Assembly (NCBI GenBank): GCA_964347945.1
Contig: CAYGAW010000090.1
Coordinates: forward strand, 1 to 30,633
Length of the DNA stretch: 30,633 bases
From: CAYGAW01 sp964347945
Lineage (GTDB): Bacteria > Chloroflexota > Anaerolineae > UBA7937 > B3-Chlor
Direction of reading: 5' to 3'
In this document: positions 1 through 6,990 of the stretch, one piece after another
Numbering within the stretch: position 1 is the first letter of the stretch
Layout: each line of letters starts with the position of its first letter
Notes under the pieces: generated by a model
What the model saw: only the letters and a program-made list of their open reading frames with translations
Told to the model about the DNA's origin: nothing
Databases searched by the model: none
Translations under genes and position numbers: made by a program

Positions 1-198
1 GCGGTTCGCAAGATCATCGAGGAATACCAACCGTTGTTGGGATTGCACGGTCACATCCACGAAAGTCCAGGCCGGATAATGCTTGGGCGCACGGAGTGTC
101 TCAATCCCGGCAGCGAATATGCCGAAGGCATCCTCAAGGGATTTCTGGTCGAAATCGATGGCACCAAGTTGACACAGCTACGGAGAATCGACGCCTGA
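1..198 (+). CDS. Metallophosphoesterase, C-terminal fragment
   Basis: The reading frame is open from the first base of the window to TGA at 196-198, so only the last 65 residues are present. They contain GLHGHIHES at about residues 14-22, the GHxH motif that supplies the last metal-binding histidines of calcineurin-like phosphoesterases, followed by an NPGSEYAEG segment typical of the end of the family's beta sandwich. The protein is therefore probably a dinuclear-metal phosphoesterase; the substrate cannot be told. It lies upstream of a strong hairpin at 228-257 and converges with the minus-strand genes that follow. The fold assignment rests on one short motif and its surroundings. Confidence 0.75.
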   Translation, partial: AVRKIIEEYQPLLGLHGHIHESPGRIMLGRTECLNPGSEYAEGILKGFLVEIDGTKLTQLRRIDA

Positions 199-227
199 TC
201 AGGGAATCTCGAACCCTGCAACATGCT

Positions 228-257
228 CAGCACCCCACTCCGGGGAGTGGGGTGCTG
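228..257. terminator. Bidirectional hairpin terminator
   Basis: A perfect 13-bp stem (CAGCACCCCACTC paired with GAGTGGGGTGCTG) closes a four-base loop. It sits 30 nt after the phosphoesterase stop codon and 34 nt beyond the stop of the convergent minus-strand gene. The tail on the plus strand (CTTGTG) is only weakly T-rich, so efficiency is uncertain, but position and symmetry fit a terminator shared by two convergent units. Confidence 0.7.
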
Positions 258-291
258 CTTGTGTGCCCGACCTGTAGTTCGCAGTCAAACT

Positions 292-1071
292 TCAGTACTT
301 GTGGGTCACCACGTCTTCGGGTAGGTCGTACCAGCGCTTCTTCTCGCCAACCCTGGCCCGCATCTTCCACCTCATCGACTTCGGCTCTTCCTCGATGGCG
401 TGACGCAAGCGGGACAGCCGATCGAGGACGACTCCCTGCTGGTCCTCCTCCAGGTAGTCCGGCACCAGTTCGCCGAACTTGTCGATGTTCATGGTCAGGG
501 TCTTGTACCAGCCCCAATCGTCGCTGCACAGCTTGGCGATGAACTTCGGGTCTATGGTCTCGAGGTCGTCAACCTCCTTGACGTCGTGATCATAGAGCAT
601 GGCGAAGCTATCTTTGACGTCCTTCTCGTTCACCTCAATGACCTGCATCTTGGACAGCAGTAGCTCCTCGATGGGCACGGTGTATTCGTCCCGTTCCAGC
701 CGGCCGACGAAATTCAGTTCGTGGCACATCACGAAGACGTCAAGCATCACATCAGCGTCATATCCCAGCTCCGGATGGTCGAAGAGCAGCCGCCGGTGCC
801 CTTGGAGCGCATTGAACCGCACGTTGGGCTCGTAACCGAGGTCCTCCATCAAGCGGGACACCTCCGTCCGTTGGCTGCGGTAGCCGATGAAATCGACGTC
901 GCCATACGTGCGCGCCATGGAGCGGTGTGCGGCGCTGGGGCAATGCAACTTCACGGCCACGCCCCCGATCACCCTCAGGTGCAGCCCCCTGTCACGGGCA
1001 GCGTCAACCACCCGGCGCACCTCTTCTTCCATCGTGATCGTTCGCTTCGAGACCCCTTGTCCTTCTTCCAT
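292..1071 (-). CDS. Nucleotidyltransferase-fold protein
   Basis: A 259-residue soluble protein. Residues 35-41 (IGGVAVK) and 55-61 (TYGDVDF) give the GG...DxD arrangement of the MNT/AbiEii-like nucleotidyltransferase superfamily, with Asp58 and Asp60 as likely metal ligands. No antitoxin or HEPN partner is adjacent, so the substrate is unknown. The frame is open to an ATG at 1113, but GGAAAGGAG lies 9 nt before the ATG at 1071, and the longer start would overlap the upstream gene; I prefer 1071. It is the last gene of a three-gene minus-strand unit with the two-TM protein and an unknown protein. The fold is fairly sure, the function is not. Confidence 0.7.
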   Translation of the reverse strand: MEEGQGVSKRTITMEEEVRRVVDAARDRGLHLRVIGGVAVKLHCPSAAHRSMARTYGDVDFIGYRSQRTEVSRLMEDLGYEPNVRFNALQGHRRLLFDHPELGYDADVMLDVFVMCHELNFVGRLERDEYTVPIEELLLSKMQVIEVNEKDVKDSFAMLYDHDVKEVDDLETIDPKFIAKLCSDDWGWYKTLTMNIDKFGELVPDYLEEDQQGVVLDRLSRLRHAIEEEPKSMRWKMRARVGEKKRWYDLPEDVVTHKY

Positions 1072-1097
1072 ATTTTCCGACTCCTTTCCAGGCCTGC

Positions 1098-1541
1098 TCA
1101 ATGTGTCAACCATTCACCTACCCCCACTAGTTCCATTACCTCGAACCGGAAATCCGAGGCGTCCAGCTTCAAGTCCGAGGCTGGGATGTCTGTGTGCTCC
1201 TTGTCATCCTCATACAGCCTCACCAGGAACCTGCCATATCCCTCGTGCACGAGGGACACGCGGGAGAAATCCCTCCAATTCTTCGATTTCTTGCGCGCCT
1301 TGCCTCTCTGCAACTCGAAGCTTCTACCATCATAGGAGAGTATAGCATGGTAATTCCTTCTGTACCACCACCAGCCTACCGCACCAGCTATGATCACGTT
1401 CCCGATCAGAATGGGCCAACCGATTAGGAAATCCCTAAAAATGACATAGTTGGCACCGATCCAGGCCAGGGAAGTGACTATGAAGAAGATCACGAAAGAC
1501 TTGCCGAGGTTCATTAGCTGCAAAGGTGCGATGGTTTTCAT
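1098..1541 (-). CDS. Small membrane protein, two TM segments
   Basis: A 147-residue protein with two hydrophobic helices at about residues 15-35 and 38-60 joined by a very short turn, then a basic stretch (RRNY, KARKKSKN) and a soluble C-terminal domain of about 80 residues. This is the shape of a membrane-anchored cytosolic domain (PH-like folds often look like this, but I see no diagnostic motif). The ATG at 1541 overlaps the TGA of the upstream gene as ATGA, so translation is probably coupled; a GTG three codons upstream is less likely. No family is recognised. Its place between an unknown protein and a nucleotidyltransferase suggests the three act together. Confidence 0.65.
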   Translation of the reverse strand: MKTIAPLQLMNLGKSFVIFFIVTSLAWIGANYVIFRDFLIGWPILIGNVIIAGAVGWWWYRRNYHAILSYDGRSFELQRGKARKKSKNWRDFSRVSLVHEGYGRFLVRLYEDDKEHTDIPASDLKLDASDFRFEVMELVGVGEWLTH

Positions 1542-2014
1542 TTGAAGCACTTAATGAACCTGGTCATCTTTCTAGCCCAATATGACGGACCGCTGATAAT
1601 CTCCTGCGAATCAAGGTCCACCAGGGCGAGGCCAATCTCTCGACTATCGTGGCTTTCCGCGATAGCCCTGGCCTTTGTGGAGAAAGTGCCTTCGTGGGGA
1701 ATCACCAACCAGGCCCAGGCGAACTCCTCATCCTTCAGGAACTTGGAAATGGTGGTCAGGACCTCATGCAGGCGCTTCAATCCTGGGTCCTTGGAGTAGG
1801 CAAAACAGGCGACATAGTAGTTGGGCGTCGTGAGCCAAGCCGCCACTCGGGAGAGGAACACGCCCTTGGGTCTCACCGTAGCGGTGATAAACATGTCGAA
1901 AACCAGATCCCCCATGGGGTAGTCCCAGAAAGATTCATTGAAGTCGGCGACCCACCTTCCGCCACCGACCATCAAGTTGTCCTCCAGCTTAAGTAGGTAG
2001 TCCCTAACGTCCAC
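1538..2014 (-). CDS. Unknown protein, paralogue of the 2441-2917 gene
   Basis: A 158-residue soluble protein starting with GTG at 2014; AGGAG lies 11 nt upstream. No family is recognised. It is clearly related along its whole length to the product of 2441-2917: shared blocks include GGGRWVADFNESFW, GDLVFDMF, VACFAYSKDP, VLTTIS, AWAWLVI and EIGLALVD. The pattern near the C-terminus (WLV, a gap, then EIGLALVD) recalls the last strands of some PD-(D/E)xK nuclease-like folds, but I see no convincing active site, so this is only a guess. It is the first gene of the unit with the two-TM protein and the nucleotidyltransferase. Confidence 0.65.
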   Translation of the reverse strand: MDVRDYLLKLEDNLMVGGGRWVADFNESFWDYPMGDLVFDMFITATVRPKGVFLSRVAAWLTTPNYYVACFAYSKDPGLKRLHEVLTTISKFLKDEEFAWAWLVIPHEGTFSTKARAIAESHDSREIGLALVDLDSQEIISGPSYWARKMTRFIKCFK

Positions 2015-2056
2015 CTTGCTGCCTGCTCCTGCGGTTCCCCGTCACCGATTTATCCA

Positions 2057-2086
2057 ATTGTAACACAACAAGCAATGGCCAAGCAA
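2057..2086 (-). promoter_or_regulatory. Sigma70-like promoter of the 2014-292 operon
   Basis: On the minus strand TTGCTT (2086-2081) and TACAAT (2062-2057) are separated by 18 bp. The predicted start of transcription near 2050 leaves a leader of about 36 nt before the GTG at 2014. Confidence 0.5.
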
Positions 2087-2440
2087 CCTTCAGCGCTGTC
2101 ACCAATAATCATATCCCAATGATCGCTCTCGATCGCCCCTGAGAGTTGAGCCACGTGAAACGATCTGGCCTTTCCTCCTCGGCTCCCATAGCCTCGTGAC
2201 GCCTTCACTGCCTCTTCCGGCCCAAGCACCCTATCCAGCCTTCGACAACGGCCTGCAGGCCAACTCTGCCAGGGCTCCGTTGGAGAAGGCGAGTCACCGC
2301 GCGATAAAGACACCCTGCGGAGCGATTCGGTCCCCTCATCTCATATCACCAGCTTCCCAGCACTGGGGACAGAAAGCGAAAAGCAACATGGAGGACCCAG
2401 AACTTGCCAAGGCACACCAGACGCAATGGTCCAGCGGCTC
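2087..2440. other. Gene-free interval between the paralogues
   Basis: These 354 bases separate the stop of the second paralogue from the promoter of the first. I see no frame with recognisable protein, no tRNA and no clear terminator. It could hold a decayed copy of the two-TM or nucleotidyltransferase gene that would be expected if the whole unit had once been duplicated, but I could not match it to either. Confidence 0.35.
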
Positions 2441-2917
2441 TCAGTTGAAACATGCGAGGAACCTGTCCATCCTTCGGCCCAAATAGGAAGAGGCCGTGAC
2501 TATCTCCTGGGAACTGACATCAACGAGAGCGAGGCCTATCTCTGCGTTGGCGTTGTGTTCCACCATCGCCCTGGCTTTACGAGAGAAAGGACCTTCGTGG
2601 CAGATCACCAACCAGGCCCAGGCGAGCTCATGTTCCCTCAAGTATGCTGAAATGGTCGTCAACACCCCGTACAAGTACTTCAACTGAGGATCCTTCGAAT
2701 AGGCGAAGCAGGCAACTTGGTAATTAGGGATGGTGAGCCAGGCAAGCCACTGAGAAAGTGCGAAGCCCTTGCCCCTCACCGACGCTCGGACGAACATATC
2801 GAACACCAAATCACCAAGACGGTAGTTCCAGAAGGATTCGTTGAAATCAGCGACCCATCTTCCGCCACCGAGCATGAGGTTGTATTCCAATCTGAGCAAG
2901 TAGTCCTCGACCTTCAT
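2441..2917 (-). CDS. Unknown protein, second paralogue
   Basis: A 158-residue protein of the same length as the 1538-2014 product and roughly half identical to it by eye, with the conserved GGGRWVADFNESFW and GDLVFDMF blocks. The frame stays open to 3016, but the homology begins exactly at MKVEDYLL, whose ATG is at 2917, so I place the start there. A purine-rich GGGGGAG abuts that ATG directly, which is closer than a normal ribosome binding site; the longer form of 191 residues remains possible. No partner genes follow it, unlike the first copy. Function unknown. Confidence 0.6.
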   Translation of the reverse strand: MKVEDYLLRLEYNLMLGGGRWVADFNESFWNYRLGDLVFDMFVRASVRGKGFALSQWLAWLTIPNYQVACFAYSKDPQLKYLYGVLTTISAYLREHELAWAWLVICHEGPFSRKARAMVEHNANAEIGLALVDVSSQEIVTASSYLGRRMDRFLACFN

Positions 2918-3054
2918 CTCCCCCAGCGCGCTGCGGTCCCAGTGGTAGAGCTGTTGCCTGAAGGTCCGACTTGACGCAAGATCGGGCGCCTTAGCCAGCC
3001 TGGCGGTATGGCGCATTTCACGATCGGACCACCGGCATCGCCAATGAATAGGAA

Positions 3055-3093
3055 AGGCTCTTCGCGGGCACCTTAAGGGCCCACGAAGAGCCT
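3055..3093 (-). terminator. Terminator of the APC permease gene
   Basis: An inverted repeat AGGCTCTTCG / CGAAGAGCCT encloses a further GGGC/GCCC pairing. On the minus strand it lies 28 nt after the permease stop codon and is followed by TTTCCTATTC, a moderately T-rich tail. Confidence 0.7.
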
Positions 3094-3120
3094 CAAGTTA
3101 CGCCACGAACACCCGAGACT

Positions 3121-4827
3121 CTATTCCGGTGGAATCTCGGCAAAGATGGTGGTCAAGTCCGCGCCCACACGGCGAGCCCTGCTCCGACCCCAGAAGTACA
3201 CCCCCAGAGAGACCAGGATCAGCACGATGGTGAACCAGAAGTTGATGCTGAGCCAGTTACCGGTCAGAGGGCCCCATCCGTAGGCGTTGGGGTGGAAGAC
3301 GATCAGCAGCGAAAGGCCGGCGTTGGCAACAAGCGCTATCCATCCCAGCACCTGCACCACCGTCTTGCTCTGCCGCCACGGCGCCCGCTCGAAGACCTCT
3401 GGCATCCTTGACGGGAACAAGGCGCAAGATAGGGCCACGCCGCTGAAGAACAGGGCATCCCACAGGTCGGTGGCCACCACCGCGCCCGCCGAGCTGATCC
3501 ACTGCTGTCCGAACGGACTGTGGATGAGCGTTATGTTGAGGCCGTTTGGACCGAACAACTCCGCCTCGGCCACCACACCCAGCAAAGCCGCCACCGAGGT
3601 GACGATAATAGCGTTCACCGGGGAGTGCCACTTCTCGTTGACGTCAGCCACCCACTCCGGCAGGATGCGGTCGAAGCCCATGGCGAACATCATCCGCGAG
3701 CAAGTGAGGATGAAAGGCGGGATGTCGTTGGCCACCCACAAAGCCGCGAACGCCAGGAGCAACCAGCCGAAGAGACGGCCGCCCGCCGCACCGAACGTCC
3801 CAAAAGCCGAGATGCCAGCGAAAGTCGGCATCCACGGCCCGATGCTCGGCAGTCCAGCGTCCGCATAGCTTCCTGCTCCAGCACCTAGGAACCCGACCGC
3901 ATCTACCAGGCTGAAGCCTGTGGCCGCGTCCACGCCAGCCATGCTACCCGCTCGGGCCAGGAAGAAGGAGATCGTCATGTAGATCAACATGATGATGACC
4001 CCTGATGTGAAGATGGCCCGCGGCAAACTGCGGGAGGCTTCCTTCACCTCACCGGCGACGAACGTGGAAGCGGCATAGCCGATGTAGGCCCAGTAGGCGA
4101 AGAAGCTAGCTGTAAACACAGCGCTCCAGTAGTTGCCCGAAGACGCTAGCCCCTGAGCCAGTGCTGCCTGGGTGTATTCCGACGCCGAGTGCCCGGTGAT
4201 CAGTTGCACTCCACTCTCCATGGTAGTAGGGGTGGCCATGATGAACACGAGATACACCACAACCAGCACGGCCGCCGGGACCCAGAAGATGATGTGCAGC
4301 AAGTAGCCCGTCTGCCTGGTGCCCAGGCAGGCGATAGCGCTGAAGATGGCGATGATCACGATGCCGAAGATGGTCATGAACCAGGGATTTGCCAGAGCGG
4401 TGGTGTCAACCCCCGCCAGGCCGCCGAAGATCAGCGTCGCCTCAAATGTGGCCACCGCGATGAGGCCGTAGGAGACAGCCACGGAGAGGAACTCCAGACA
4501 GGTGGCCACGAAGGAGAAGCCGGGGCTCAGGATCCTCGACATGAACACATACCCTCCACCAGAGCGGGGCATGGCTGCCGACAGCACCATGAAGGTGTAG
4601 ATCGAGAGCAGCATCAAGATCCCCACGATGAAGAAGGCCATGATCATGGGGTGGATGCCGAGGAAGTACTCTGCGGGCTTGACGGCTTCGGCACCGATGG
4701 ACTGGAAGACGCGCTTCTGCCAGCCTAGACCAACCACGTTGGCGATGGCCAGGATCACTGCCGTGAGGAACCCGATCTCCCGGACCAACCCGGTGGCCCT
4801 ACGTGCAAACAGGGTTTTCTCTGCCAT
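3121..4827 (-). CDS. APC-family amino acid/polyamine permease
   Basis: A 568-residue, very hydrophobic protein with about twelve predicted membrane helices. The first helix region (EIGFLTAVILAIANVVGLGW, residues 17-36) and the following MPRSGGGYVFMSR segment match the amino acid-polyamine-organocation superfamily, in which the broken first helix and the SGG(G)YV helix line the substrate site. It is longer than the usual 450-500 residues because of extended loops, notably a Gly-rich loop around residues 315-350. Transport is probably proton- or sodium-coupled; the substrate cannot be read. The start at 4827 is supported by AGGAGGT 7 nt upstream. It is transcribed alone, with its own promoter, leader ORF and terminator. 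Confidence 0.9.
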   Translation of the reverse strand: MAEKTLFARRATGLVREIGFLTAVILAIANVVGLGWQKRVFQSIGAEAVKPAEYFLGIHPMIMAFFIVGILMLLSIYTFMVLSAAMPRSGGGYVFMSRILSPGFSFVATCLEFLSVAVSYGLIAVATFEATLIFGGLAGVDTTALANPWFMTIFGIVIIAIFSAIACLGTRQTGYLLHIIFWVPAAVLVVVYLVFIMATPTTMESGVQLITGHSASEYTQAALAQGLASSGNYWSAVFTASFFAYWAYIGYAASTFVAGEVKEASRSLPRAIFTSGVIIMLIYMTISFFLARAGSMAGVDAATGFSLVDAVGFLGAGAGSYADAGLPSIGPWMPTFAGISAFGTFGAAGGRLFGWLLLAFAALWVANDIPPFILTCSRMMFAMGFDRILPEWVADVNEKWHSPVNAIIVTSVAALLGVVAEAELFGPNGLNITLIHSPFGQQWISSAGAVVATDLWDALFFSGVALSCALFPSRMPEVFERAPWRQSKTVVQVLGWIALVANAGLSLLIVFHPNAYGWGPLTGNWLSINFWFTIVLILVSLGVYFWGRSRARRVGADLTTIFAEIPPE

Positions 4828-4912
4828 TCTTGAAACCTCCTATTCTCCCTTCGATGGGCATTACAGTGTCACATGGTTTCAATGAGAACTGCTCACTACT
4901 TCCGATAAGCAT
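4799..4912 (-). CDS. Possible 37-codon leader ORF upstream of the permease
   Basis: In the permease leader, AAGGAGGTGATG gives an 11-base perfect complement to the usual 16S rRNA tail, with an ATG at its end. The frame runs 37 codons and stops 29 nt inside the permease gene, out of frame with it. The GGAGG-to-ATG spacing (2 nt) is too short for efficient initiation at this ATG, so the site may instead be a ribosome standby site. No family is recognised and the product may not be made. Confidence 0.25.
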   Translation of the reverse strand: MLIGSSEQFSLKPCDTVMPIEGRIGGFKNGRENPVCT

Positions 4913-5000
4913 CACCTCCTTGTGCAACAGCGAAGATATATTAATGTGCGAACCTGACCGGAGAAGCCCGTTCGCGGCGTCCCTGTCTGCTCGATATCAT

Positions 5001-5029
5001 ATCTTAGCACATATTCGACCAAATGTCAA
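5001..5029 (-). promoter_or_regulatory. Sigma70-like promoter of the APC permease
   Basis: TTGACA (5029-5024) and TAAGAT (5006-5001) on the minus strand are 17 bp apart. Transcription from about 4994 gives a leader of about 167 nt that contains the extended Shine-Dalgarno sequence and leader ORF at 4912. Confidence 0.6.
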
Positions 5030-5484
5030 GTCCTCCTAGGGATTCCGTAAAACGAAAGATGACACCGATGCGCCTACGGAATTCCAACCCATCGCCAAGT
5101 CAGTATCTCATTACAAGACGAGCTGCACACAATGTTACCGGAATTCACACTGAATCCGAGCACCTTTCCTCCGCCTCTGCAGCCTCCACGGCCGTTGACT
5201 GCAGCGGTGCAAGAACCGCTCAACCGGTCATCCACGTGGTACATCACCTGGTAGCTATCCTGGATTAGATCTATCCTGAGAAGCCCGGACACCGCCGTGA
5301 CCTTCCGCTGGCACCCTCTATGGCTTCGCAGAATGGCCCCATAACTCCAGATAGTACAACACCGCAAGGGGGGCAAGGATGCGCACGTCCAAGGGCCCTG
5401 GGAGCCGCGATACCGCAACCGCACAGATGATTGCCCGGCCAGCCCCACCCTTCACCGAATGCGGGCCACACAGAGCCCAACCCA
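5030..5484. other. Intergenic region between divergent permease and selA promoters
   Basis: About 455 bases without a convincing gene. The only structure I noted is the inverted repeat ATTCCGT (5042-5048) / ACGGAAT (5076-5082) close to the permease -35 box, a possible operator. No tRNA-Sec or other RNA gene could be recognised here despite the neighbouring selA. Confidence 0.4.
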
Positions 5485-5513
5485 TTGCTTTGCCCATGCC
5501 TATCAAGTATAAT
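5485..5513 (+). promoter_or_regulatory. Sigma70-like promoter of selA
   Basis: TTGCTT (5485-5490) and a consensus TATAAT (5508-5513) are separated by 17 bp, 38 nt before the selA ATG. The leader would be about 30 nt. Confidence 0.65.
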
Positions 5514-5551
5514 CGAAACTGTGTACCGAGCGGAGAATTGAGAGATCGCAC

Positions 5552-6919
5552 ATGCACGATGAATTGCGCAGACTGCCCAGTGTGGAGAAGATGCTCCAGA
5601 GAGGGGAGATGCAGGGACCCCTGGAGGAGAAAGGTCGGTACATGGTCGTGGAAAGTGTGAGGCGGGTTCTGGACAGCGCCCGACAAGACATCACAAACGG
5701 CCAGCCCTGTCCTCCCCTCGCCACACTCCTGGATCGAGTCCTGACAGATGTGGAGGCCACCGGCAGGCCCACGCTGCGCAAGCTTATCAATGCCAGCGGA
5801 GTGATCATTCACACTAATCTCGGTCGTGCTCCGTTGAGCAAAGAGACAATAGCAGCGATGGAACTGGCAGCCGCTGGATACTCGAACCTGGAGTATGAGT
5901 TGGTCACTGGCGACCGCGGCTCACGATACACTCATGCGGAACAGTTGCTGTGCCAGCTCACCGGGGCTGGCGGCGGCCTCTTGGTGAACAACAACGCCGG
6001 GGCCGTTCTGCTGGTGCTCACAGCTCTGGCACGGGGAAGGGAAGTAGTCATCTCACGGGGCCAGTTGGTCGAGATTGGCGGTGGCTTCCGCATCCCGGAA
6101 GTGATGGCCCAGGGTGGAGTCCGACTCGTGGAGGTGGGGACCACCAATCGCACCCGTGCAGAGGATTATGAGGAAGCCATCGGTGAGAACACGGAGCTGC
6201 TGATGCACGTCCACCACAGCAACTTCAGGGTCGTTGGCTTCACCGAGGAGGCGACCTTGCAGGAACTGGTGGACCTGGCTCATCAGCATGCCCTGCTCGT
6301 GGTGGATGATCTGGGCAGTGGGGCTCTCCTGGACACCGCTCCCTTTGGGCTGGCTCACGAACCCATGGTCCAGGAGAGCGTAGACCAAGGAGCAGACCTG
6401 GTCTGCTTCAGTGGAGACAAGCTGCTGGGCGGGCCGCAGGCAGGCATCATCGTGGGCCGCGCCGATCTGATCGCCTCCCTGACGCGCCATCCCCTCGCTC
6501 GCGCGCTCAGAGTGGACAAGACGACCATCGCTGGAATACAAGCCACCCTGCTGCATTACTTGAAGCAGGAGGCCACTGAGAAGCTACCGGTCTGGCAGAT
6601 GATCAGCTTGAGTCTGGAAGACATACAGCGACGAGCTGAGTCCTGGGCTGAGCGGCTTGTGGAATTGGCCACAGAGGTGGAGGTCGTACCTGGCCTTTCT
6701 ACAGTTGGCGGTGGTTCCCTCCCCGGCGAGACCCTGCCCACCAGACTAGTAGCTCTTCGAATCCCTTCCCCCGATCACCTTGCGCAGCGCCTGCGCAGAG
6801 GCGAGCCGCCAGTGGTAGGACGCATCGAGGCCGGGCGGCTCGTCCTGGATCCCCGTACAGTGCTCCCTGGTGAGGAGCACGAACTCCTGAGCTCTTTGGA
6901 GCTTGCCTTGCAAACCTAG
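5552..6919 (+). CDS. selA: L-seryl-tRNA(Sec) selenium transferase
   Basis: SelA is a PLP enzyme that converts seryl-tRNA(Sec) to selenocysteyl-tRNA(Sec) with selenophosphate in the cytosol. The 455-residue product has the usual length and landmarks: the N-terminal RRLPSVEKML helix, INASGVIIHTNLGRAPLS (about residues 79-96), NNNAGAVLL (146-154), VDDLGSGAL (251-259) and the PLP-binding SGDKLLGGPQAG with Lys290. All expected catalytic positions appear intact. The start at 5552 matches the family N-terminus, although only a weak purine stretch precedes it. In bacteria selA is often followed by selB; here a PBP gene follows 71 nt later, and neither selB, selD nor tRNA-Sec is in the window, so the rest of the pathway must be elsewhere if it is functional. 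Confidence 0.95.
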   Translation: MHDELRRLPSVEKMLQRGEMQGPLEEKGRYMVVESVRRVLDSARQDITNGQPCPPLATLLDRVLTDVEATGRPTLRKLINASGVIIHTNLGRAPLSKETIAAMELAAAGYSNLEYELVTGDRGSRYTHAEQLLCQLTGAGGGLLVNNNAGAVLLVLTALARGREVVISRGQLVEIGGGFRIPEVMAQGGVRLVEVGTTNRTRAEDYEEAIGENTELLMHVHHSNFRVVGFTEEATLQELVDLAHQHALLVVDDLGSGALLDTAPFGLAHEPMVQESVDQGADLVCFSGDKLLGGPQAGIIVGRADLIASLTRHPLARALRVDKTTIAGIQATLLHYLKQEATEKLPVWQMISLSLEDIQRRAESWAERLVELATEVEVVPGLSTVGGGSLPGETLPTRLVALRIPSPDHLAQRLRRGEPPVVGRIEAGRLVLDPRTVLPGEEHELLSSLELALQT

Positions 6920-6990
6920 TTGACAGAGGAACTACTACGACCCTCTGAGCGTTTAGTAATAGGAGTGCAGAACCTCCTTCGCAAGAGCCA

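Noticed and set aside
2050..2313. 87-codon minus-strand frame between the paralogues
   Set aside because: The translation is Ser/Arg/Gly-rich without any recognisable pattern and has no ribosome binding site.
5030..5484. tRNA-Sec beside selA
   Set aside because: No sequence with a T-arm GGTTC-type motif and a long variable arm could be found in the intergenic stretch.
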